Origin: a virus
DNA: 28,487 nt
Strand: one strand, 5' to 3'
IMG/VR virus record: IMGVR_UViG_3300032205_000014
Location: 1-28,487 of that record
The notes under the pieces: model-generated
The model's database searches: none
Told to the model about the DNA's origin: nothing
What the model saw: only the letters and a program-made list of their open reading frames with translations
Part shown: one piece after another, positions 20,986 through 28,207 of the stretch
Layout: every line of letters starts with the position of its first letter
How positions within the stretch are numbered: the first letter of the stretch is position 1
Made by a program: the position numbers and the translations under genes

Positions 20986-23337
20986 TTAAAACGGGCTTTC
21001 TTCATCACGCACCACCACAGTTTCTGTCCTCTCATGCTTGTTTTTCACCAAAGTCACCAAGCCTTTTTCAGCCAGCTTTTCGATGATCTCCCAAGCCACC
21101 TGATTGCTCACACCGAGCACGTGATGCACGCTGTCACCGCCGATCTGCGCCCCCGTCGCCCCTGCGCCGTAGCGCCGCAGCGCCTTCTTGCTATTGCGCA
21201 GCTTCTCCGTCCACGCCTTCTCGTCGGCCGCCGAGGACACGACGCCGAACACCGAGGGCATGACGATTGGCACCAGCACCGGCACCCAGTCCTTTTCAGG
21301 AAGTCCGGTTTCAGCGCCCAGCACGTCGATCTCGACGGTATGAAGCTCGTAGAAGCAGGCCACCACGTTCTGTCTCCCGTCGCTGTTCTTGACGATGAAC
21401 TCGACGACGATCTTCTTGCCGGCGAATGTGAGGAACCGCTTCTTCTCGTCGTCGGTCGGGTCGACCATGGTGACGAGGCCGCGCACCGTACCGGTGATGC
21501 CGCCGAAACCACGCGCCGCGCTCGCCAGCGAGCGCCCGTCCTCGTTATCCCAGCCAGCTTTGGTGCCGTGGTGGATCAGCACGACCGAGCACCAGAAGGC
21601 GTCGGCGATGTCCTCCAGCAGTGCCATCACCTCCATCATCTCCGAGGAGTTCTCGTCGAAGCCGATGACCGATGATGGCAGCGTATCGACGAACACCGCC
21701 GTGATCGCGTGGCCATTGCGCAGCCGCTTGACCATGGCCTCGACGATGCGCTCGCACTCGATGGTGGTGCCGCGACTGCCGTTCTTCATCATCAGCGCCG
21801 AGGAGACAGGAAAGACGCCATGCTTGGCTGGCTTGCCCAGCAGGTTGTGATGCTTGCGCAGGCCTCTGAGCCGCCGCTCGATGGTGTTCTTGGCGTCCTC
21901 GTTGCAGACATAGAAGACGTCGCCGGGGAATTGCAGCCGTTCGCCGCCGTCGCGCAGCAGGTCCTTGTCGGCATAGGCGATGGCCATGCTCTGTGCGAGG
22001 GCGAGCGTCGACTTGTGCTTGCCGGGCGGGCCAGCCAGCATCGACAGTAGCCCTTTGACGTGAGGCTTGAAGATGGTGGCCGATGCCGAGGGTGTCCCTG
22101 TGCTGGTCAGCACGTCGACCGCCTCGCCGGTCTTGGTGAGCCAGTTGCGATCCTTGTCTCCGCGATGCTGTGTCGGCACCGGGGTCAGCCGGCGGGCCTC
22201 TTCGAGCAGGGCATGGAAGCGCTTCTTGGCGGCCTCTTCCTTCCTCTCGTCGGGAGAGGCAGCAGGTCCATCACCGGGGATCGTCCCGTCCTCGACGGCC
22301 GTGAACGCTGTCTCCGCAATCATCCCCTGCACGGCGCGGTAGGCGTCGCTGTCCTTGCCGTGGCGCTTCTCGACCTCCTTGCGCAGCGTCGCGCCGGAAG
22401 CCTTGGCTTCGCCGATGTCCTCCCATGTCTTCTGCGGCTCGCGCTTCTCCTGCACCTGCTTGGCGCACCAGTCCTCCCAGATCGGGAAGCCCTCGTCGCC
22501 GCACGCTCCCTTGATGGCGCAGCCGATGACGAACCAGTCGTCATGGCTGGCGTAGAAGCCGTCATTGGGCAGGTAGGTCTCGACCACCTTGCGCACGAGA
22601 TCGACAGGCCATTGCTCGCCCCAGCCGCCGCTGCGGAGGGGAACGACATTGGCTGGTGCCGATGCCGTACCGAGAGACAGGCCGAAACCTTGGACAAGCT
22701 GCGCGAACGTGTAGGTCTGGCCGCTGAAGGACACCAGCCGGGTCGGGAAGTCCTCGCGGCCCTCCTTCGAGTTCACCCCGGTCGGCAGCCGGAAGTACTG
22801 TCCGATGGAGCCTTGGATGCCGGCCTTGTAGCGGGGGTCGTTCCGCATCGCCTCGCGCAGGCGATGCGCTTCGGCGTGGGTCATCGCCGGCTCCAGCTGG
22901 AAGCCGTACTGGTGATTGCCCTTCGATGTCTCGATCACCCATGTCGGTTCAGGCGTGTTTTGCATGTTGGCGACATCGAGCTTGGCTCCGGGGGCCTGAA
23001 CATGAACCGTGTCTCCCTCGCCCCGCACGCCGATGTCGTCCACCACGAAGAACGGCACGTCGATGACGTTGCTCTCCATCTCGCTGCGCTTGAACAATCC
23101 CTCCCGGTAGCGGGCGCTCGACAGGTGATGCCGTTCCGTCGGCAGCATGGCGGCGACGGCGTCGGGCGAGTAATAGCCGCCGTTCTCCAGCCGGTTCGCC
23201 TCCTTGGGCTTGCTCGCGGCGATCCACAGGCCTGCGGTGCCGTCACCGAGCAGCGCGGTGACGAAATCAACGCTGGATTGATTGGGGGAAGGGTCGGGGC
23301 CTTGCGGAGGGGGAGAGGCTGATCTATTTTCGCTCAT
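20986..23337 (-). CDS. fused primase and replicative helicase
   Basis: The protein has 783 aa. Residues ~90-200 look like a RepB/archaeo-eukaryotic-type primase core (PFFVVDDIGV, WVIETSKGNHQYGFQL, GQYFRLPTGVNSK). Residues ~255-320 resemble a PriCT-2-like primase C-terminal domain (SHDDWFVIGCAIKG...WEDWCAK...TWEDIGEAK). Residues ~420-660 are a RecA/RepA-type ATPase with Walker A GPPGKHKST (435-443), Walker B VFVDTLP (D551) and LIHHGTKAG. The end (~725-775) is a winged helix (VSNQVAWEIIEKLAEKGLV). The protein would unwind and prime phage DNA for the family A polymerase encoded upstream. This plasmid-like primase-helicase layout replaces a T7 gp4-type protein. The ATG at 23337 uses AAAGGA inside a 32-bp duplicated leader. 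Confidence 0.88.
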   Translation of the reverse strand: MSENRSASPPPQGPDPSPNQSSVDFVTALLGDGTAGLWIAASKPKEANRLENGGYYSPDAVAAMLPTERHHLSSARYREGLFKRSEMESNVIDVPFFVVDDIGVRGEGDTVHVQAPGAKLDVANMQNTPEPTWVIETSKGNHQYGFQLEPAMTHAEAHRLREAMRNDPRYKAGIQGSIGQYFRLPTGVNSKEGREDFPTRLVSFSGQTYTFAQLVQGFGLSLGTASAPANVVPLRSGGWGEQWPVDLVRKVVETYLPNDGFYASHDDWFVIGCAIKGACGDEGFPIWEDWCAKQVQEKREPQKTWEDIGEAKASGATLRKEVEKRHGKDSDAYRAVQGMIAETAFTAVEDGTIPGDGPAASPDERKEEAAKKRFHALLEEARRLTPVPTQHRGDKDRNWLTKTGEAVDVLTSTGTPSASATIFKPHVKGLLSMLAGPPGKHKSTLALAQSMAIAYADKDLLRDGGERLQFPGDVFYVCNEDAKNTIERRLRGLRKHHNLLGKPAKHGVFPVSSALMMKNGSRGTTIECERIVEAMVKRLRNGHAITAVFVDTLPSSVIGFDENSSEMMEVMALLEDIADAFWCSVVLIHHGTKAGWDNEDGRSLASAARGFGGITGTVRGLVTMVDPTDDEKKRFLTFAGKKIVVEFIVKNSDGRQNVVACFYELHTVEIDVLGAETGLPEKDWVPVLVPIVMPSVFGVVSSAADEKAWTEKLRNSKKALRRYGAGATGAQIGGDSVHHVLGVSNQVAWEIIEKLAEKGLVTLVKNKHERTETVVVRDEESPF

Positions 23338-23400
23338 AAGAATGAAGTCCTTTCGTGGGGCGGAGTTCTTGGAATGACGTCCTTGCTTGGGGCGGAGTTC
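23337..23400 (-). repeat. tandem 32-bp duplication of the primase-helicase leader
   Basis: Two adjacent 32-bp units (23369-23400 and 23337-23368) match at 27 of 32 positions. Each contains GAACTCCGCCCCA, then a Shine-Dalgarno-like AAGGAC or AAAGGAC, then a TCATTC run. The downstream copy provides the ribosome-binding site and the A of the ATG. The upstream copy keeps a Shine-Dalgarno-like site but has lost the start codon. It may be a ribosome standby site, a protein-binding repeat or a recent slippage duplication. Confidence 0.75.
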
Positions 23401-23572
23401 GAAAGGGATGCTGTCCTTAGTCGCTTGCTTGATGCGTCTCGACCGGTTCTGAAGGCGGGTCGGGATGCAAGGGTCCCCTCAGGTTCCCTTCGTCGACGAA
23501 AGATAGTCTCATTCCGAGGGTGCGGGCAATGCTTTGGTTGAGTGAACCTGCATCCGCCCCGGAAACAGACGA
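23401..23572. other. non-coding stretch upstream of the primase-helicase gene
   Basis: I see no credible gene. A long minus-strand open frame crosses it (to 23609) but is Arg/Pro/Ser-rich, overlaps the terminator-like hairpin and the 45-aa gene, and has no ribosome-binding site. A promoter for the primase-helicase gene is expected here because a hairpin separates it from the genes to the right. I could not identify good boxes. Confidence 0.4.
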
Positions 23573-23602
23573 GCCCTCCAGAGCCCCCCGGCACTGGAGG
23601 GC
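23573..23602 (+). terminator. strong hairpin at the end of the polymerase operon
   Basis: A 9-bp stem, GCCCTCCAG / CTGGAGGGC, has a 12-nt loop. A T-run (TTTT) follows on the plus strand, the classic terminator layout for rightward transcription. No rightward gene ends here, and the leftward 45-aa gene stops only four bases away. It may act on leftward transcripts as well, or block antisense transcription into the replication genes. Confidence 0.6.
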
Positions 23603-23605
23603 TTT

Positions 23606-23743
23606 TCATTTCAGGGCTGCCTCGATCTTATCGGTCAGCTTTTGTATTGCTGCCATCGAGGCAAAAGCGGTCAAACTGCCATCTTCAACGCCGATGCGGA
23701 TAGCTTGACGGAGGATGTGTAATTCCTTGGCTGTGAACTTCAT
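23606..23743 (-). CDS. small protein of 45 aa, unknown
   Basis: Starting at the ATG at 23743 the protein reads MKFTAKELHILRQAIRIGVE and then DGSLTAFASMAAIQKLTDKI, ending EAALK. It is a helical, weakly charged protein without membrane segments. The start overlaps the stop of the 108-aa gene as ATGA, which strongly supports translation. It is the last gene of the polymerase operon. No family is recognised. Confidence 0.7.
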   Translation of the reverse strand: MKFTAKELHILRQAIRIGVEDGSLTAFASMAAIQKLTDKIEAALK

Positions 23744-24066
23744 GGCTGGCCTTTCACAACTGCGCGGGCGCGTAACCAGTCGTCTTCGGTTGGACCTGCG
23801 GTATTGATCTCCCAGCCATCGGGGCCGTCATCGACGCTATCGGCGAATGGCTTCAGCACCTCGCGCAGTTCCTTCTCGCGTGCCTCTACCAGAGCCTCCT
23901 GCTCATTCAGCCATTTCGCCCAGCGAGCCGCCGTCTCATCTATGCGCTGCTGAAGCGCCTCGATGCGGTCGGCGGCCTCCTCCCACAGCGTCGGAAACCG
24001 TTCATCGTAGGTTTCCATCGCCTGTGCATGGCGGTGCCGCAACTGCTCGATCAGGTCGTCGCTCAT
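23740..24066 (-). CDS. helical coiled-coil protein of 108 aa, unknown
   Basis: The protein begins MSDDLIEQLRHRHAQAMETY. Residues ~25-75 form a likely coiled coil (EEAADRIEALQQRIDETAAR, LVEAREKELREVLKPF), and the tail ends GPTEDDWLRARAVVKGQP. Proteins with an EAADRIE-x-L core are frequent small ORFs in phages of GC-rich hosts. The ATG at 24066 follows AAGGAGACAG, where the GGAGACA motif doubles as the Shine-Dalgarno sequence. Frames extending further upstream overlap the polymerase and are not needed. The function is unknown. Confidence 0.75.
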   Translation of the reverse strand: MSDDLIEQLRHRHAQAMETYDERFPTLWEEAADRIEALQQRIDETAARWAKWLNEQEALVEAREKELREVLKPFADSVDDGPDGWEINTAGPTEDDWLRARAVVKGQP

Positions 24067-24083
24067 ACCTACTGTCTCCTTCT

Positions 24084-26051
24084 TCATTTCAGGCCATAGC
24101 GGTCCATCAGGCCCCCCTCGCAGGCGACCGGCAGTCCCTCCGCCCATGCCGGCAGCAGTTCGACGAGGCGCTTGGCGATCAGCATGCAGGCCACCGCGCC
24201 TGTCTCCGGCACTTCCCACACCAGTTCGTCGTGGACCGACAGGACCAGTTCGCCCGTGCCGGTCTTCTCGACGCGCAGCGCCGCTTCGGCCATGACGTCG
24301 CGGGCGATGGCCTGCGTCACGTTCTCGGCCAGCTTCGCTCCCCACGTCCTGATCGGCACCCACTTCTTGCTGGTCTGGTCGATGCCGTCGAAGACGATGG
24401 CGTCGCGGCTCTTTACCGGGTCGTATTCGAGCCGGGGATTGCGGTAGTACAGCATCCGTCCCGACGGCAGCTGGATCGTCATCCTGTCGCGGTTGGCATG
24501 GACGTGCAGGGACATCCGCGTGTGGTGGATGCTGACAGGCCCGCGCGGGTTCTGGATCGCGGCGCGGGCGGCGTCGTCGAGGTCGTGCCAGAACCGGACG
24601 ATGTGCGAATTGGCCCTGCGCCAGTCGTTGACGATTGTCTCGCTCTCCTCCGGAGACAGGGTCAGGCCGTAGCCCTTGGCAAGCTCGACGAACTTCTTCC
24701 AGCCGGTGCCGTATCCAAGACCCAAGACAACCACCTTACCGGCGTCCCGGTGCGGCAGGCCTAGCCTGTCCTTGGTGTAGGTGTAGACGTCCTCGCCGTT
24801 GGCGAAGACTTTCAGGATGTCGTCCTGCCCGGCCAGCCACGCGAGGACCCTTGCCTCGATCTGGCTGAAGTCGAACACGAGGAGCTTCTCCCCGGGGCCG
24901 GGGATGATGGTCCCCCGGAGACAGCGTGCGACGGCTTCGAGCGGCGTCGCCCAGAAGGTGCGCAGCGTCTCCGTCGCTTCCTTTGCCGGGGCGGTCTTGA
25001 CGTAAGGCACGATGTCGCGGATCGGGATCGCCTTGGAGGGCCGGGGGAAGTTCTGCGGCTGGATCAGCCGGCCCGAGAAGCGCCCGGTGCGGCCGGCCCC
25101 GTAATACTGGAGCGTGCCGCGCACCCGTTCGTCGTCCTCGACGCAGGCGATCATCGCCTTGAGCTTGCCGAGCGAGGACTTGGCGACCTCGCGGCGGATC
25201 GCAAGGACGCGACACACGTCGTCCGGAAGCTCCGCGTCGAACGCTGTCTCCAGCGTCTCCATGACGGTGGCCTTGTCGACCTTGTCGAGCTTGCAGCCAT
25301 GGGCTTCCAGCCAGTCGACGAGCCGCTTCACCTGCGTGCCGGGCTTGGTTACCGCGCCCTTGGTCAGGGCCGCGCATTCCCGGTCGAGCAGCGCTGTCTC
25401 CTCCTGCGCGATGCGGATGAAGGCGTGGACAAGCTCCAAGTCCAGTCTTACGCCACGGCCGTTGGTGAGGCGGTCGAGCAGCGAGACCTTCTGTTCCATG
25501 GGCGGCAGGTCCGGCAGCTGGTGCCCGGCGGCGCGTTCCGCGATGACGTCGCTCATGCAATAGGCCCCGAGCCGCGCCAGCATGGTCGGGCCTTCGGCCG
25601 GGTCGTCGTGCCAGAAGCTGCCGTCCTTGCGCGGCTTGCACATCTTCATCATCAGCCGGTAGCCCTCCATGTCCTTGGCGACGGGAAGGGCCATGGCGCT
25701 GGCTGCGTCTTCGAGGCGTGCCGGAAAGCCGGCGTAGAGCGAGCGCTGCATGGTGCAGACGAACTGCTTCGCCTTCACCGGGATGCCGAGCGTGTGCTGG
25801 ATGATCGCCATCTCGAAGGCGGCGTTCCACGCGTGTATCTCGCCACCGCTGCGGATGTGGTCGTCGACCGCCGTGGGGACGGGGGTCACAAGTGAGGCGA
25901 CCCCCCTTGACACGTGCCGCACCGGGCCGTTGTCGAAGGCCCATGCGAGACAGAGCACCACGGTCGAAAAATTTTTTGCGTAGGCCGAGGCCCCTGCCTT
26001 GCGCAGGTCGGCCTTGGAGGCGGTTTCGAAGTCGAGGGATAGTACAGTCAT
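24084..26051 (-). CDS. family A DNA polymerase with 3'-5' exonuclease
   Basis: The protein has 655 aa, near the size of T7-like polymerases. The N-terminal exonuclease has LSLDFETAS (D7, E9) and a later GAYCMSDVIAE motif, so proofreading looks active. The polymerase has motif A LLVFDFSQIEARV (D394), motif B R435-x3-K439...YG (Y447) and motif C SVHDEL (D608). In motif B the residue at the usual Phe/Tyr position is Leu443, which may change nucleotide discrimination. The polymerase replicates phage DNA with the primase-helicase. The ATG at 26051 follows GAAGGG within the end of the upstream gene. Seven CGTCTCC/TGTCTCC-type motifs lie in this gene, five of them exact GGAGACA sites. Confidence 0.95.
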   Translation of the reverse strand: MTVLSLDFETASKADLRKAGASAYAKNFSTVVLCLAWAFDNGPVRHVSRGVASLVTPVPTAVDDHIRSGGEIHAWNAAFEMAIIQHTLGIPVKAKQFVCTMQRSLYAGFPARLEDAASAMALPVAKDMEGYRLMMKMCKPRKDGSFWHDDPAEGPTMLARLGAYCMSDVIAERAAGHQLPDLPPMEQKVSLLDRLTNGRGVRLDLELVHAFIRIAQEETALLDRECAALTKGAVTKPGTQVKRLVDWLEAHGCKLDKVDKATVMETLETAFDAELPDDVCRVLAIRREVAKSSLGKLKAMIACVEDDERVRGTLQYYGAGRTGRFSGRLIQPQNFPRPSKAIPIRDIVPYVKTAPAKEATETLRTFWATPLEAVARCLRGTIIPGPGEKLLVFDFSQIEARVLAWLAGQDDILKVFANGEDVYTYTKDRLGLPHRDAGKVVVLGLGYGTGWKKFVELAKGYGLTLSPEESETIVNDWRRANSHIVRFWHDLDDAARAAIQNPRGPVSIHHTRMSLHVHANRDRMTIQLPSGRMLYYRNPRLEYDPVKSRDAIVFDGIDQTSKKWVPIRTWGAKLAENVTQAIARDVMAEAALRVEKTGTGELVLSVHDELVWEVPETGAVACMLIAKRLVELLPAWAEGLPVACEGGLMDRYGLK

Positions 26052-26054
26052 GTA

Positions 26055-27269
26055 TTAGCCCTTCACCTCGTAGTCATGGAACACCTTGCCAATCGCCTCG
26101 TCGCCGCGTTCGTGGTGGTCGATCCAGCGGATCAGGTGTTCACATTTTCGGCATAACGCGTAATTGCCGTCCCGTTCAGCCACCACGTGGGCGCACAGGA
26201 AGCGCATCGGGGCCTTGCGGCTGTCGACGACGCGCCAGTGCCCGCGCACCTCGTGCCAGCGGTTGTGCCGCCCGGTCGCCTCGTGCATGTGCTTCTCGTA
26301 GACGGCCATCTCGTGCCCCGGTCGGGCGTCGATCTTGATGGTCGTGAAGTCCAGTTTGGGGACGTTCCTCAGGCGGTGCTGGAACGAGCCCTTGACGCTG
26401 TGCTGGATTTGCAGCAGCGGCACCACGTTGATCGACGATAGGATGGAGACGGCCCAGCGCAGCTTGCCGGCCCCTTCGGCGGCGAAGCGTCCGGCGGCGC
26501 GGGTAATGAAGTCGCTGGCGGCGTCCACGCGTTCTCGACCGCCCAGTTCGGCGGCGCGCAGGGCTCCCTGCAATATCGGCAGGAAGAAACGACCTTCCGG
26601 CACGGCAACGCCGCGTTGCAGCAGTTCGTCGTGGATGGCGTATTGCAGGTTGCTGGTGCCGCCCTTGTCGACATAACCCCAGCCGGAGGCCAGCAGGTTC
26701 TGGATGAAGCTGCTTTTCGCGAAGTTCTGATGGTTGGCGGGATCGATGTCGCGGGCGTCTTGGTCGAGCGAGAAGTAGGCGGCGTAGGGCCAGACCGGCA
26801 GCGAGTTCTCGCTGTCGCAGCAATGCGAGACGCGCCACGCGTTGGCGTTGCCCCTGTCGATGCGCTCGAACAACAGGCCGGCGCGGCCGTAATCCTCGTT
26901 GGGGTTGAAGCCGTAGGAGGTGCCTATCTCCTTGGCCGCTGCGCTGGTGCCACGGACACGGGTGTTGTCGTCGTATTCGACGAACACCACGTCGTGCGGC
27001 AGCTGCGACAAATGCGCCATGGCCAGCATGTCGGTGGGTCCGCCTATCGTCTTGCGCGCCACCTGATGGATGAAGTTGTCGTCGAGCCGGTAGCGCTTGG
27101 CCTCGCGTATCGTCTCGCGCAGGTGGCGCTTCTGCCCGGCCTGCCACTCCTTGGTGACCTTCGCGTCGGGGTAGCTGATCTTGGCCTCGCCGATACGGTC
27201 GAACACCGGACGCGTGTCGTAGGTCCAAGCGTGCAGCCAGTCGGCCAGCGTGTCTGTCTTGATGGACAT
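26055..27269 (-). CDS. conserved-looking replication-operon protein, unknown
   Basis: The protein has 404 aa from the ATG at 27269 (AGGAG seven bases upstream; a GTG one codon earlier overlaps the previous stop). A helical N-terminus and central part carry FVEYDDNTRVRG and KSSFIQNLLASGWGYVDKGG. A C-terminal part has a distinctive HNRWHEVRGHWRV (about residues 335-350). A short Cys/His-rich end, FLCAHVVAERDGNYALCRKC then EHLIRWIDHHERGDE, might bind zinc. Phage proteins with a VRGHWR-like motif next to polymerase genes are familiar, but I know no established function. Its place between the 68-aa gene and the polymerase suggests an accessory role in replication. Confidence 0.75.
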   Translation of the reverse strand: MSIKTDTLADWLHAWTYDTRPVFDRIGEAKISYPDAKVTKEWQAGQKRHLRETIREAKRYRLDDNFIHQVARKTIGGPTDMLAMAHLSQLPHDVVFVEYDDNTRVRGTSAAAKEIGTSYGFNPNEDYGRAGLLFERIDRGNANAWRVSHCCDSENSLPVWPYAAYFSLDQDARDIDPANHQNFAKSSFIQNLLASGWGYVDKGGTSNLQYAIHDELLQRGVAVPEGRFFLPILQGALRAAELGGRERVDAASDFITRAAGRFAAEGAGKLRWAVSILSSINVVPLLQIQHSVKGSFQHRLRNVPKLDFTTIKIDARPGHEMAVYEKHMHEATGRHNRWHEVRGHWRVVDSRKAPMRFLCAHVVAERDGNYALCRKCEHLIRWIDHHERGDEAIGKVFHDYEVKG

Positions 27270-27475
27270 CACTTCGCTCCTTTCCGCTTGCTTCCGACGA
27301 TGGTGTCGATGCGGGCTAGGAAGGCATCCTTGTCTGGATCGCTCATGCGATCCCAGAGATTGCGGACGAAGGCGTCGGCGACGTCTTCACCCTTGCGCGG
27401 GACGATACGTTCGGCACGGAGCTTGCCGCTGCGGATGGCGCGGCCGAGCTTGGAGTTCGGATCGAGGCAGGTCAT
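27269..27475 (-). CDS. small basic protein, first gene of the replication operon
   Basis: The protein has 68 aa (MTCLDPNSKLGRAIRSGKLR...). The middle is amphipathic (EDVADAFVRNLWDRMSDPDK) and the end basic (GSKRKGAK). The ATG at 27475 has AAAGGAA seven bases before it. It is the first gene after the leftward promoter at 27508-27536 and its stop overlaps the next start. The charge suggests nucleic-acid contact; no family is recognised. Confidence 0.7.
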   Translation of the reverse strand: MTCLDPNSKLGRAIRSGKLRAERIVPRKGEDVADAFVRNLWDRMSDPDKDAFLARIDTIVGSKRKGAK

Positions 27476-27507
27476 GGGAGAGTTCCTTTGGTCGAGTGAA
27501 CGCCGTA

Positions 27508-27536
27508 CATATCAAGGGCTCGCGTGCTTTTGTCAA
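27508..27536 (-). promoter_or_regulatory. leftward sigma-70-type promoter for the replication operon
   Basis: On the minus strand a perfect -35 box TTGACA (27531-27536) is followed after 17 bases by GATATG (27508-27513), or after 19 by TATGTA. The ACAAAAGCAC site overlaps the -35 box and spacer, so a protein bound there would block RNA polymerase. Transcription would start about 30 bases upstream of the 68-aa gene. Confidence 0.6.
27524..27533 (-). promoter_or_regulatory. ACAAAAGCAC site 3, candidate operator
   Basis: An exact copy of the 10-mer overlaps the -35 box of the leftward promoter. With site 4 it forms an inverted pair 55 bp apart across the divergent promoters. Confidence 0.55.
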
Positions 27537-27578
27537 CTTAAAAAAGTGAAAATTTTTGTCGGCCCGACATAATCCCTA

Positions 27579-27607
27579 TTGCGCCGGCACAAAAGCACCG
27601 ATATATG
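27579..27607 (+). promoter_or_regulatory. rightward promoter candidate for the regulator operon
   Basis: TTGCGC (27579-27584), a 17-bp spacer and TATATG (27602-27607) precede the HTH-like gene by about 37 bases. The ACAAAAGCAC site lies within the spacer. The -35 box is imperfect. Confidence 0.5.
27589..27598 (+). promoter_or_regulatory. ACAAAAGCAC site 4, candidate operator
   Basis: An exact copy of the 10-mer lies in the spacer of the rightward promoter, as expected for autoregulation of the first rightward gene. Confidence 0.55.
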
Positions 27608-27644
27608 AAGCGAACACCAACGAAACCCCACCGAGGTTAACGCA

Positions 27645-27914
27645 ATGTCCGGTCGCTACACCCACGTCAAGCCGCTGACCGAGCGAAACTATCCCGACTA
27701 TAAGTTCCGGGAACTGCTGGCCGCTGTCGGCAACGATCAGGAGGTTCAGGACGTCATCGTCACGGCGGGCTTCGAGCCCCCGACCGCCCACGTCATCCGT
27801 GGCTGGCGACGACGGAACTCGATCCCGCCGCGCTGGCTTCCGATACTCATGCACAAGGCCATGGCCAAGGGCGTCATCCGCAGCGCGGACGACCTCCTGA
27901 AGGCTCCGTTCTAA
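27645..27914 (+). CDS. small helix-turn-helix regulator candidate
   Basis: The protein has 89 aa. The C-terminal half reads TAHVIRGWRRRNSIPPRWLP, followed by helices. The VxxWRRRxxIPPxW pattern is the recognition region of small phage repressor/Cro-like and carph-isopro-type proteins, in which a helix is followed by IPxxW. The ATG at 27645 follows GAGG by eight bases. It is the first rightward gene beside the divergent promoters and their paired 10-bp sites, so it is the best candidate for the protein that binds them. Whether it represses early genes or keeps lysogeny is open; no integrase is in view. Confidence 0.7.
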   Translation: MSGRYTHVKPLTERNYPDYKFRELLAAVGNDQEVQDVIVTAGFEPPTAHVIRGWRRRNSIPPRWLPILMHKAMAKGVIRSADDLLKAPF

Positions 27915-27956
27915 AGAGAGACCTAAGCCGGGCGTGTGAGTAACTGGCTTGGAAGG

Positions 27957-27998
27957 ACTGCCGCCTGCCTCTCAATCCCCCTCAAGGCGGGCGGCAGT
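27957..27998 (+). terminator. possible terminator after the regulator gene
   Basis: Arms ACTGCCGCC..GCC and GGC..GGCGGCAGT pair over about 13 bp with one mismatch around a 16-nt loop. They are followed on the plus strand by TTCTGATTTC, a weak T-rich tail. It would limit read-through from the regulator gene into the zinc-ribbon genes, whose own ribosome-binding site (AGGAAAACCTGAG) follows. Confidence 0.5.
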
Positions 27999-28026
27999 TT
28001 CTGATTTCGAAAGGAAAACCTGAGAC

Positions 28027-28206
28027 ATGACCAACGAACCGCCACGCGGCGAGAAGCGCTATCGGATTTACTGTCCGCACTGCGAACGGCAGGGGGTCTT
28101 CGCCGGCTGGCGCAGGCTGCTGACCGGCGAGGAAGTGCCGCCGGAGGAGTTCACCTGCCCTGAGTGCGGCGAGAAGGTCGACGTCTTGGGACGCGAGGAT
28201 CAATGA
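28027..28206 (+). CDS. zinc-ribbon protein of 59 aa
   Basis: The protein reads MTNEPPRGEKRYRIYCPHCE..., and about 25 residues later FTCPECGEKV. The two CPxC knuckles make a typical zinc ribbon. The ATG at 28027 is preceded by AGGAAAACCTGAGAC. Such small ribbons in phages may bind DNA, RNA or RNA polymerase; the exact role is unknown. It is followed one base later by another cysteine-rich small gene. Confidence 0.75.
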   Translation: MTNEPPRGEKRYRIYCPHCERQGVFAGWRRLLTGEEVPPEEFTCPECGEKVDVLGREDQ

Positions 28207-28207
28207 C

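Larger units (their letters stand above)
27476..27644. promoter_or_regulatory. divergent promoter and operator region
   Basis: Leftward and rightward operons start on either side of this 169-bp AT-rich gap. It contains two oppositely directed promoter candidates, two inverted ACAAAAGCAC sites, and midway a GTCGG-C-CCGAC palindrome (27558-27568). This layout is typical of a phage switch region, with the adjacent small HTH-like gene as likely regulator. Confidence 0.65.

Noticed and set aside
23334-23609. Minus-strand open frame of 91 codons upstream of the primase-helicase gene
   Set aside because: It has no ribosome-binding site, is rich in Arg/Pro/Ser as expected of random GC-rich sequence, starts inside the hairpin and 45-aa gene area, and ends over the primase-helicase start.
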